Shown here in pieces: positions 14,089 through 20,041 of a stretch of DNA of 20,041 nt. The position numbers and the translations under genes were made by a program. This DNA comes from an uncultured Clostridium sp. (GTDB lineage: Bacteria; Bacillota; Clostridia; TANB77; CAG-508), in NCBI GenBank assembly GCA_900551615.1, contig URWN01000025.1, positions 1-20,041 of the forward strand, given 5' to 3'. The notes under the pieces were generated by a model. That model saw only the letters and a list, made by a program, of their open reading frames with translations. It had not been told where the DNA came from and searched no databases. Each line of letters starts with the position of its first letter. Position 1 is the first letter of the stretch.

Positions 14089-15258
14089 GTGAAAGATATT
14101 ATCATTTCTGATGATATAATATATATCGGAGCAGATGATAAAGATATTGAATTATTTGAGAATCAATATAATGTGCCAAATGGAGTAGCATATAATTCAT
14201 ACATAATAATTGATAAAAAAATTGCAATAATGGATACAATTGATAAAAGAAGAACAAATCAATGGCTTGAAAATTTAGATAAAGCATTAAATGGCAGAAA
14301 ACCTGATTATTTAGTTATTTCACATCTGGAACCAGACCATGCTTACAATATAAATACTTTAATGAAAAAATATCCAGATATAAAGTTAGTTGGAAATTCG
14401 AAAACTTTTACCTTTTTACCTCAATTTTTTGATATACAAAATTTAGACTCAAAAAAAATTGAAGTAAAAGAAGGAGAAATTTTAGACTTAGGGAACCATA
14501 AATTAAAATTCATTATGGCACCAATGGTACATTGGCCAGAGGTAATGATGACATATGAAGAAAAAGAAAAAATATTATTTTCAGCAGATGGATTTGGTAA
14601 ATTTGGAACATTAGATACCAAAGAGGATTGGGATTGCGAAGCCAGAAGATATTATTTTAATATAGTTGGAAAATATGGTTTACAAGTACAAACATTATTA
14701 AAAAAAGTTATGAATTTAGATATAGAAAAAATTTGTCCTTTACATGGACCAATACTAAATGAAAACTTAGTACATTATATTGAAAAATATAATATTTGGA
14801 GCAGCTATAAGGCTGAAAGTGATGGTGTGTATATAGCTTGTGCATCAATTCATGGAAATACATATAGTGCTTGTGAAAAGTTAAAGGAAATCTTAGAAGA
14901 AAAAGGCATAAGCAAAGTAGTTTTATCGAATTTATCAAAAGAAGATTGGTCAGAAGCAATAGAAAATGCATTTAGATATGGGAAAATTGTATTTGCTTCT
15001 TCAACATATAATATGGAAATATTTACTCCAATGAGAAACCTATTATTGAATTTAAAAGAAAAAAATTATCAAAATAAGATTGTTGGATTGATCGAAAATG
15101 GAACTTGGGCACCAAATTCTGCAAAATGTATGAAAGAGATATTGAACACAATGAAAAATATAGATATAATAGAACCAGTAGTTACAATTAAATCCAAACT
15201 TTCAGAAGAAAATTGTTTGCAATTATATAAAATGGCAGAAGATTTAATAAAAAAATAA
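14089..15258 (+). CDS. fprA: Flavodiiron protein (FprA-type oxygen/NO reductase)
   Basis: Flavodiiron proteins reduce O2 to water (or NO to N2O), protecting anaerobes. The N-terminal metallo-beta-lactamase-like domain (about 1-240) carries the full diiron ligand set: SHLEPDH (H79, E81, D83, H84), H148 in VHWPE, D167 in SADGFGKFG and H219 in LHGP. The C-terminal flavodoxin domain (about 245-389) has the FMN loop ASIHGNTYSA. GTG 14089 is preferred because AAAGGA lies 11 bases upstream; GTG 14080 is only 2 bases from it and would add three residues. Neither start is ideal. It lies between superoxide reductase and rubredoxin, its likely electron donor. Confidence 0.95.
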   Translation: MKDIIISDDIIYIGADDKDIELFENQYNVPNGVAYNSYIIIDKKIAIMDTIDKRRTNQWLENLDKALNGRKPDYLVISHLEPDHAYNINTLMKKYPDIKLVGNSKTFTFLPQFFDIQNLDSKKIEVKEGEILDLGNHKLKFIMAPMVHWPEVMMTYEEKEKILFSADGFGKFGTLDTKEDWDCEARRYYFNIVGKYGLQVQTLLKKVMNLDIEKICPLHGPILNENLVHYIEKYNIWSSYKAESDGVYIACASIHGNTYSACEKLKEILEEKGISKVVLSNLSKEDWSEAIENAFRYGKIVFASSTYNMEIFTPMRNLLLNLKEKNYQNKIVGLIENGTWAPNSAKCMKEILNTMKNIDIIEPVVTIKSKLSEENCLQLYKMAEDLIKK

Positions 15259-15274
15259 AAAGGAGGTGTGTACT

Positions 15275-15412
15275 ATGAAATATAAATGCACAGCCTGTGG
15301 ATATATTTATGATGATAATGTAGAAGCAGTAAAATTTGAAGATTTACCAGATGATTGGGTTTGTCCTTTATGTGGTCTTGGAAAAGAATTCTTTGAAAAA
15401 ATAGAAGAATAA
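15275..15412 (+). CDS. rd: Rubredoxin (45 residues)
   Basis: Rubredoxin is a small one-iron electron carrier. The 45-residue protein MKYKCTACGYIYDD... has both iron-binding knuckles, CTACGY (C5, C8) and CPLCGLGK (C30, C33), the aromatic residues Tyr10 and Trp28, and the usual DLPDDWVCPLC. AAGGAGG lies about 8 bases before ATG 15275. The gene starts 16 bases after the flavodiiron gene and ends before a strong terminator. It probably carries electrons to the flavodiiron protein, superoxide reductase and rubrerythrin of the same operon. It is short enough to be missed by simple length cut-offs. Confidence 0.96.
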   Translation: MKYKCTACGYIYDDNVEAVKFEDLPDDWVCPLCGLGKEFFEKIEE

Positions 15413-15422
15413 GAAATGATTT

Positions 15423-15459
15423 AAGAGTTTAATTTAATAATGAAATTAAACTCTTTTTA
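15423..15459 (+). terminator. Intrinsic terminator of the detoxification operon
   Basis: AAGAGTTTAATTT (15423-15435) pairs perfectly with AAATTAAACTCTT (15443-15455), loop 7 bases, then TTT. Confidence 0.9.
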
Positions 15460-15499
15460 TAATAAAATCAGGTAAAATTTATAAATACTTGGATTTTAG

Positions 15500-15514
15500 A
15501 TACAAATTACAATT
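15500..15514 (+). repeat. 15-bp direct repeat, left copy
   Basis: ATACAAATTACAATT here is repeated exactly at 17981-17995. The two copies flank the cupin / HxlR / radical SAM block. An 11-bp part also occurs at 19953-19963, so chance in A+T-rich DNA is possible. Confidence 0.35.
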
Positions 15515-15524
15515 TTATAGTAAT

Positions 15525-15560
15525 AAAAATCTCCGAAAGATTACACTTTCAGAGATTTTT
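15525..15560 (-). terminator. Terminator of the cupin gene (possibly bidirectional)
   Basis: 15525-15539 pairs with 15546-15560: 15 positions with one C/A mismatch, loop ATTACA. It lies 6 bases beyond the end of the minus-strand cupin gene. T-rich tails occur on both strands, so it may also stop plus-strand transcription. Confidence 0.75.
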
Positions 15561-15565
15561 TATAT

Positions 15566-15919
15566 TTATTTTATAATGGCATCATTTGCAGTAAATCCTT
15601 CAAGTGAATTTTCTTTTACTTGAATACAAATGTAAGAAATTGCATTGTCTTTGTTAGCAAAAAATTGTCTTTCTGCTACTGGAGATATTCTTACCCAATC
15701 ACCAGTAACTAAATTAACTTCTTCGTTGTCAATAATAGCTTTGCCAGAACCACTTATAACATAATAAATTTCTTCATTTTGTTTATGAGAATGAATAAAA
15801 GGTACACTTTCTCCTGCTCCAATAGTGTTGATGCTAATTTCAGCACCTGTTAAACCTAATTTTTCGTGTAATTCAATTCTAGGTGCACTTTCTGAACTTA
15901 TTTTCATAAAATTTGACAT
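15566..15919 (-). CDS. Cupin domain protein
   Basis: A single-domain cupin of 117 residues. The first cupin motif is visible as PFIHSHKQNEEIYYVISGSGKAIID (H43, H45, E49 as likely metal ligands). The second motif is near GDWVRISPVAERQF, where the usual His is absent (Ala-Glu-Arg), so the metal site may be incomplete. There is no signal peptide. AAGGAGGAATTTAAA precedes the ATG on the minus strand. It is transcribed divergently from hxlR, and a dyad overlaps the -35 boxes of both promoters, so the two are probably co-regulated. Substrate is unknown; cupins of this type often act on or sense small molecules. Confidence 0.85.
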   Translation of the reverse strand: MSNFMKISSESAPRIELHEKLGLTGAEISINTIGAGESVPFIHSHKQNEEIYYVISGSGKAIIDNEEVNLVTGDWVRISPVAERQFFANKDNAISYICIQVKENSLEGFTANDAIIK

Positions 15920-15952
15920 TTTAAATTCCTCCTTAAATATTAGTATAATGAA

Positions 15953-15981
15953 TTTATATCAAAGTACATACAAAAAAACAA
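15953..15981 (-). promoter_or_regulatory. Putative promoter of the cupin gene
   Basis: Read on the minus strand: TTGTTT (15981-15976), 17 bases, TATAAA (15958-15953). The -35 overlaps the left edge of the dyad at 15979-16006. An alternative -10, TATACT, lies nearer the gene. Confidence 0.45.
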
Positions 15982-16006
15982 GTACGCACTTTAAAGTAAC
16001 TACTTG
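15979..16006. promoter_or_regulatory. 28-bp dyad operator between cupin and hxlR
   Basis: The left half CAAGTACGCACTTT and right half AAAGTAACTACTTG are inverted copies. CAAGTA/TACTTG and ACTTT/AAAGT match perfectly, with only the three central bases of each half differing. It overlaps the -35 of the cupin promoter on one side and that of the hxlR promoter on the other. This is expected of an operator for the HxlR protein encoded alongside. Confidence 0.7.
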
Positions 16007-16031
16007 TCAAATTAATAATATATGATACAAT
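16004..16031 (+). promoter_or_regulatory. Promoter of hxlR and the radical SAM pair
   Basis: TTGTCA (16004-16009), 16 bases, TACAAT (16026-16031) with an upstream TG (16023-16024) giving an extended -10. The -35 overlaps the right edge of the dyad. Confidence 0.7.
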
Positions 16032-16058
16032 ATTAGTAAATTAGTAAGGAGTATCAAA

Positions 16059-16382
16059 ATGAGAAATATAAATGAATTACCAGAATGTCCTGTTGCAACT
16101 ACAATATCTTTAGTAGGGAATAAGTGGAAATTATTGATAATAAGAAATTTAACAAAAAGAACATGGAGATTTAATGAGTTGCAAAAGTCATTGAATGGAA
16201 TATCACAAAAAGTATTAACAGATAGTTTAAGGCAATTAGAAAGTGATGGTATTATTTTTAGAAAGGATTATCATACGAATCCACCAAAAGTTGAATATGG
16301 AATGACTGATTTAGGATTAGAATTAAGTAAAATGTTAGATATAATGGCTTCATTTGGTGAATTTTACAAATCAAAATTATAA
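16059..16382 (+). CDS. HxlR-family winged-helix regulator
   Basis: HxlR-type regulators are small dimeric DNA-binding proteins, several of which sense electrophiles or redox stress through an N-terminal Cys. This 107-residue protein has that Cys (C10 in LPECPVATTISLVGNKW), followed by the family hallmark KWKLLIIRNL. The helix-turn-helix region (FNELQKSLNGISQKVLTDSL) and the wing (PPKVEYGMTDLG) come next. TAAGGAG precedes the ATG. It is divergent from the cupin gene and 21 bases ahead of the radical SAM pair, so it probably controls both sides through the dyad upstream. Radical SAM mobile pairs are usually described with a MarR-type regulator; here an HxlR protein holds that place. Confidence 0.93.
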   Translation: MRNINELPECPVATTISLVGNKWKLLIIRNLTKRTWRFNELQKSLNGISQKVLTDSLRQLESDGIIFRKDYHTNPPKVEYGMTDLGLELSKMLDIMASFGEFYKSKL

Positions 16383-16403
16383 TAAATTTAAGGAGAAAGA
16401 AAA

Positions 16404-17066
16404 TTGCAATGTATTAAAGATACAATAAAAAATATAAATATAGTAATTGGATGTAGTATAGGATGTTCGTATTGCTATGCAAGAATGAATAATAATAGAT
16501 TTCATACTATTGATGATTTTAATAAGCCTGTATTTTTTGAAAATAAATTGAAAATGCTTGATAATAAAAGGCATACGGCATATTTACTAACTGGACAAAG
16601 TGATTTATCAGGTTGGAATGAAGAATGGAAAGATAAAGTTTTTTCTAAAATGAAAGAAAATGAAAACACTCAATACATTTTTTTAACTAAAAGACCTGAA
16701 AATATTAAATTAAAAGAAACTCCTGATAATGGTTGGTTTGGTGTAACAGTTACTTCTTCAAAAGAAAAGACAAGAATTGATTATTTAAGAAATAATATCA
16801 AAGCAAAGCATTACCATATTACTTTTGAGCCTATGTTTGATGATGTAGGAAAATTAGATTTAAGTAATATTTCTTGGATTGTAATAGGTACTGAAACAGG
16901 TAATAGAAAAGGGAAAATATCATCAAAAAGAGAATGGGTATTTAACATTTACAATCAAGCAAAAGAGAAAAATATACCTGTATTTATGAAAGAAGATTTA
17001 TTAGGAATTTTAAAAGAAGATGAGTTTGTTCAAGAATTTCCTAAAGAATTTGGAGGAATAGAATGA
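16404..17066 (+). CDS. Radical SAM mobile pair protein A (DUF5131-like)
   Basis: A 220-residue radical SAM protein. The cluster-binding motif is CSIGCSYCYA (C17, C21, C24), a CxxxCxxC [4Fe-4S] site. Conserved stretches of the family follow: LLTGQSDLSGWNEEW, IFLTKRPENI, WFGVTVTSS, HITFEPMFDDVG and IVIGTETGNRKGK. These match the 'mobile pair protein A' family, related to phage Gp37/Gp68 (DUF5131). The catalysed reaction is unknown. TTG 16404 is chosen because AAGGAG lies 8 bases upstream. It overlaps the next gene by 4 bases (ATGA), so the pair is translationally coupled and the two proteins probably act together. Confidence 0.88.
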   Translation: MQCIKDTIKNINIVIGCSIGCSYCYARMNNNRFHTIDDFNKPVFFENKLKMLDNKRHTAYLLTGQSDLSGWNEEWKDKVFSKMKENENTQYIFLTKRPENIKLKETPDNGWFGVTVTSSKEKTRIDYLRNNIKAKHYHITFEPMFDDVGKLDLSNISWIVIGTETGNRKGKISSKREWVFNIYNQAKEKNIPVFMKEDLLGILKEDEFVQEFPKEFGGIE

Positions 17067-17956
17067 TAGATTTAAAAAAAGTTGTAATTAAAGAAAAGAA
17101 AGTTGATACAATTCTTACAAAATCAAACTTGCCAATAGCAGGATATTCAATAAATCCTTATGTTGGTTGCCCTTTTGGTTGTGAATATTGTTATGCTACA
17201 TTTATGAAAAGATTTACAGGACATAAAGAAGATTGGGGAATGTTTTTAGATATTAAGATGTGGGATAAAATAAAAAATCCTGAAAAATATAAAGGTAAAA
17301 CAATGATAGTAGGATCTGTAACAGATGGATATAATTATTTTGAAGCAAAATATAAAAGAACAAGAGCATTTTTAGAAGAAATGCAAGGAAGTGGAATAAA
17401 TTTAATTATAACAACAAAATCTAATTTAGTTACAAGAGATATTGACTTGATAAAAACATATCCTAATCCATTGGTTGCTTGGTCAATAAATACATTAGAT
17501 GAAGAATTTAAGAAAGATATGGATTCAGCACCAACAATAAAATCAAGAATTGAAGCAATGAAACAAGTTCACGATGCAGGAATAAGAACAACTTGTTTTA
17601 TTTCTCCAATTTTTCCTGGTATTACTGATGTATTTACTATAATAGAAGAAATAAAAGACTTTTGCGACTATATATGGCTTGAAAATTTGAATTTAAGAGG
17701 CACATTTAAGCCTACTATAATAAATTATATAAAAGAAAAACACCCTGAATTAAATGATTTGTATAATAAGATTTATACTAAAAAAGATATGTCTTATTGG
17801 GAAAGATTAGATAAAAAAGTACAAGAGTATGCAAATAAAAATGGATTTATGTATGTTATAGATGAAGAACCATTTTTAAAAAATCCTACTGGAAAACCTA
17901 TAATAATAAACTATTTTTATCACGAAAAAATAAGACGATTATCAAAGAATAAATAG
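17063..17956 (+). CDS. Radical SAM mobile pair protein B (SPL-like)
   Basis: A 297-residue radical SAM protein of the spore photoproduct lyase-like superfamily. The motif CPFGCEYCYA (C36, C40, C43) holds the iron-sulfur cluster. It is followed by GSVTDGYNYFEAKYKRTRAFLE, IITTKSNLVTRD, SINTLDEEFKKDMDSAP, FISPIFPGITD and WLENLNLRG, and it ends near NYFYHEKIRR. These match the 'mobile pair protein B' family. A DNA-related reaction is possible given the superfamily, but no substrate is known. The start ATG overlaps the stop of protein A. No terminator is obvious in the 60 bases after it. Confidence 0.88.
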   Translation: MIDLKKVVIKEKKVDTILTKSNLPIAGYSINPYVGCPFGCEYCYATFMKRFTGHKEDWGMFLDIKMWDKIKNPEKYKGKTMIVGSVTDGYNYFEAKYKRTRAFLEEMQGSGINLIITTKSNLVTRDIDLIKTYPNPLVAWSINTLDEEFKKDMDSAPTIKSRIEAMKQVHDAGIRTTCFISPIFPGITDVFTIIEEIKDFCDYIWLENLNLRGTFKPTIINYIKEKHPELNDLYNKIYTKKDMSYWERLDKKVQEYANKNGFMYVIDEEPFLKNPTGKPIIINYFYHEKIRRLSKNK

Positions 17957-17980
17957 TAATTTTTAAAGAAATATTCAAAA

Positions 17981-17995
17981 ATACAAATTACAATT
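17981..17995 (+). repeat. 15-bp direct repeat, right copy
   Basis: Exact copy of 15500-15514, 25 bases after the end of the radical SAM B gene. See the left copy for the caveat about chance. Confidence 0.35.
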
Positions 17996-18014
17996 CGTGG
18001 AGAAGAATAATAAG

Positions 18015-18043
18015 TTGAAATTATCTGTCCTTTATTATATAAT
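18015..18043 (+). promoter_or_regulatory. Promoter of the three-gene tail cluster
   Basis: TTGAAA (18015-18020), 17 bases, perfect TATAAT (18038-18043), 43 bases before the next gene. Confidence 0.8.
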
Positions 18044-18086
18044 CGTAACATGAATAGTAATTTATAAAAAGATTGGAGATGTAATT

Positions 18087-18440
18087 ATGGGATTATTTGA
18101 TAAATTTAAGAAAAAAGAAAATAATAACTGGGAAAATGCTTATATAGGAAAGCCAAATTTTTATAATGGTAAAGATAGTAAGCCATTTGGTGCATTTGCA
18201 CTAACAGAAGGTACTTTAACTTCCTTTCCTAAAAATCCGAGATTATTGTATAAAGTAGATAATACAGAAATTGATGAATGGAAGTTAATGCTTGTTAGTA
18301 CAACGAATAATGGAATTTTAGGTGATATAGACTATTATGATGCCATAAAAAAACTTATGAAGTATGTCATTGATGAAAACGATAATAACATATTAATTAA
18401 AAAATTATCACTAGAAGAATTAAATGAAGTGTTAAAATAA
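18087..18440 (+). CDS. Hypothetical cytosolic protein, 117 residues
   Basis: Not recognised. It begins with a basic amphipathic MGLFDKFKKK, a start common in small bacterial proteins that associate with membranes. An aromatic, Gly-rich middle (AYIGKPNFYNG, SKPFGAFALTEGTLTSFP) and a helical acidic C-terminus follow. It has no signal peptide, transmembrane segment or Cys. TTGGAGATG precedes the ATG by about 7 bases. It has a strong promoter of its own and is followed at short spacing by a membrane protein and a lipoprotein, so the three may work together. Confidence 0.75.
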   Translation: MGLFDKFKKKENNNWENAYIGKPNFYNGKDSKPFGAFALTEGTLTSFPKNPRLLYKVDNTEIDEWKLMLVSTTNNGILGDIDYYDAIKKLMKYVIDENDNNILIKKLSLEELNEVLK

Positions 18441-18489
18441 TTGTAAATGATGAATTTATAGTAATAAATTGGAGAAATTATGAAGAAAA

Positions 18490-19350
18490 ATGATGAAAAA
18501 AGAAAATAAGGCATTTAAGAACTACTATGTTTATGAAATGATCCTTATATTGTTATTAGCAATTATAGTTATACCCAATATTATATTGACAGTAAATAAT
18601 ATGATCCCACTTAATATAACAATCATTAATACACTTTTAATTATTATTGTAGCACTTCCTATTGTAGTGTTTGATATAAAGAATGATTTAGATATTAAAA
18701 GTATGCATCAATATTATTTAAAGGAAAAGAAAATACCAGAATACAAAGATAAAACAAAGATTTTAAATGTGTATTTGATGATTAGCATAGTAGTTTTAAT
18801 TGTTTGGGCTATTATAACAATACCAAATATTACAAAAACTGAAAATTTAAGTGAAATTGAAAATACATTGGTCATTACTACTAATAAGGGTAATAACATT
18901 GAAACACAATATGAAATGTTTGATGGATTTAAAATAAAGATTCCAAGTGAATTTAAAATAATGAGTGATGAAATTGTTAATGCTAAATATCCAAATGGAA
19001 ATGCACCATCACTTGTTTATACAAATGACAAAACAACAATTAATGTAGTATTAGTTATGAATGATGTTACAATGAAAAATAGTCAGATAGAAGAATATGT
19101 CAAAACAATGGAATCGACTTATAAAAATTATTCAAAAGATGTAAAATTAAATTTTTGGGAAAGAAACAATCATAAAATTGGTGAAATGAAATTTACAACA
19201 CAAGGATCAGATACAGAAATCTATAATCATATTATTGCATTTTCTGTTAATGATAAATTAAGATTAGTTAATTTTAATTGTACTAAAGAACAAATAAGTG
19301 AATGGCAAGAAGTTAGTAAATTTATTGTGGATTCAATAATGTTTGAGTAA
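18490..19350 (+). CDS. Membrane protein with extracytoplasmic C-terminal domain
   Basis: Not recognised by family. Three hydrophobic helices are visible: about residues 16-36 (MILILLLAIIVIPNIILTV), 43-62 (ITIINTLLIIIVALPIVVF) and 94-113 (YLMISIVVLIVWAIITIPNI). A soluble domain of about 170 residues follows (YEMFDGFKIKIPSEFKI onward), similar in style to small secreted beta-rich domains and probably outside the cell. The start is uncertain. GGAG at 18471-18474 sits 5 bases before an ATG at 18480 in another frame, which ends after 9 codons. The long frame starts at ATG 18490 or 18493, 15-18 bases from that site. It is followed by a lipoprotein gene 13 bases later. Confidence 0.75.
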   Translation: MMKKENKAFKNYYVYEMILILLLAIIVIPNIILTVNNMIPLNITIINTLLIIIVALPIVVFDIKNDLDIKSMHQYYLKEKKIPEYKDKTKILNVYLMISIVVLIVWAIITIPNITKTENLSEIENTLVITTNKGNNIETQYEMFDGFKIKIPSEFKIMSDEIVNAKYPNGNAPSLVYTNDKTTINVVLVMNDVTMKNSQIEEYVKTMESTYKNYSKDVKLNFWERNNHKIGEMKFTTQGSDTEIYNHIIAFSVNDKLRLVNFNCTKEQISEWQEVSKFIVDSIMFE

Positions 19351-19363
19351 TATAGGAGGAGAA

Positions 19364-19948
19364 ATGAAAATGAAAAAAATATTATTTGCAATTTTACTTT
19401 GTGGAGTTATGGCTTTAGGACTTGCTGGATGTAGCAATCTAGTTAGTGATTCTAAAAAAGAATTAGAAGATGCTAAAAATGATTTAGAAGAAACTTATAA
19501 AAAATATGGATGGGTTGAGAAAGAAACTGTAAATACTATTCTTGCTAAATTTAATACTGAAATAATGGATGGTGGATTAAATACACCTGCTAGTGATGAT
19601 TATATGGTTGTGGATAATGGTAAATATTGGTTTGCACTAACTGATGATGTTGCATTCTACCTAAAACCAGTTGAATCATCTGGAAATAAAGAAAAAGATA
19701 TTCTTGATATGAGTGCTATTTATATGGATAATGACAAGTATGATGAAACTACAGCTATAAAGTATACAAAACTTTTAATTAAAGCCAACAATGAAAAAAT
19801 TACTGATTCTGAAATTGATGAATTGTTAAAAGAAGCCAAAGAAAAATCTTCTTCTAAAGAAACAGCTAATAATGGTAGAGGTATTTCAGTAGGAATCTCA
19901 AATGCCAATGAACATTATGAATATCAAGTTATTAGATTATATAAATAA
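19364..19948 (+). CDS. Lipoprotein of unknown function
   Basis: A secreted lipoprotein: a basic start (MKMKK), a hydrophobic core (ILFAILLCGVMALG), then the lipobox L-A-G-C with the lipidated Cys at residue 23. A short helical region (DSKKELEDAKNDLEETYKKYG) leads into a globular part with VDNGKYWFALTDDVAFYLKP. A Ser/Lys-rich stretch lies near the end. The mature protein is about 172 residues, anchored on the outer face of the membrane. AGGAGG (19354-19359) favours ATG 19364 or 19370. An upstream ATG at 19343 would overlap the previous gene and lacks a site. Function is unknown; it probably works with the membrane protein encoded just before it. Confidence 0.8.
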   Translation: MKMKKILFAILLCGVMALGLAGCSNLVSDSKKELEDAKNDLEETYKKYGWVEKETVNTILAKFNTEIMDGGLNTPASDDYMVVDNGKYWFALTDDVAFYLKPVESSGNKEKDILDMSAIYMDNDKYDETTAIKYTKLLIKANNEKITDSEIDELLKEAKEKSSSKETANNGRGISVGISNANEHYEYQVIRLYK

Positions 19949-20007
19949 TAATAAATTACAATTTAGTAATTAGTTAGAAAAATAGTAATTTATAAAGGAG
20001 AATATTG

Positions 20008-20041
20008 ATGAAACTATTTTTATGTTCGCACTTTTCAAGTG
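20008..20041 (+). CDS. Start of a probable peptidase E-like (S51 / glutamine amidotransferase-like) gene, cut by the window end
   Basis: AAAGGAG (19994-20000) lies 7 bases before ATG 20008. Only 11 codons are visible: MKLFLCSHFSS. This resembles the start of class I glutamine amidotransferase-like / peptidase S51 proteins in Firmicutes (M-K-L-F-L-C-S-x-F). The gene's presence is well supported; the family call rests on a very short match. Confidence 0.45.
   Translation, partial: MKLFLCSHFSS

Noticed and set aside
15825..16025. 66-codon plus-strand ORF across the cupin start and the intergenic operator
   Set aside because: It is antisense to a convincing cupin gene and spans the divergent promoter region.
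1..20041. CRISPR array or IS element with terminal inverted repeats
   Set aside because: No regularly spaced repeats and no DDE transposase frame were seen in the window.

Overview
The window comes from a low-GC, strongly A-biased Firmicute, most likely an anaerobic, spore-forming member of the Clostridia. The evidence is sporulation genes (spoIID, spoIIQ, spoVS), the conserved rny-ymdB-spoVS order, a CarD-family regulator, and a rubrerythrin / superoxide reductase / flavodiiron / rubredoxin operon typical of anaerobes. TGA is used as a stop, so the standard bacterial code applies.

Layout. (1) 1-7079 is a chromosomal core: spoIID and spoIIQ (forespore engulfment), rny (RNase Y), ymdB (phosphodiesterase), spoVS, dut, carD and tRNA-Leu(UAA). 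Most units have their own sigma-A-like promoter and a hairpin terminator. (2) About 7145-12320 is an integrated mobilizable element resembling the Tn4451/TnpX group. It holds an orphan small gene, a large serine recombinase preceded by a leader peptide and attenuator, a structured intergenic region that looks like an oriT, a MobV relaxase, a TnpV-family protein and two small unknown genes. It carries no recognisable cargo and its exact ends could not be fixed. (3) 12345-12946 is a decayed membrane-protein gene with an in-frame stop and no visible start codon. (4) 13057-15412 is an oxygen and peroxide detoxification operon. Its last gene is a 45-residue rubredoxin short enough to be missed. (5) 15566-17956 is a divergent unit: a cupin on the minus strand, and an HxlR regulator followed by two radical SAM proteins matching the 'radical SAM mobile pair' families on the plus strand. 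A 28-bp dyad lies exactly between the two -35 boxes. (6) 18087-19948 encodes three uncharacterised proteins (cytosolic, membrane, lipoprotein), followed by the start of a probable peptidase E-like gene cut by the window end.

How the parts work together. SpoIID and SpoIIQ are cell-wall enzymes of engulfment. RNase Y, YmdB and SpoVS form a conserved post-transcriptional and developmental cluster. In the detoxification operon, rubredoxin probably supplies electrons to the flavodiiron protein, the superoxide reductase and rubrerythrin. In the mobile element, the recombinase excises and integrates it, the relaxase acts at the putative oriT so that a helper system can transfer it, and recombinase expression appears to be gated by translation of a 21-codon leader. 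The most interesting unit functionally is the HxlR-controlled radical SAM pair with its divergent cupin, whose substrate is unknown.
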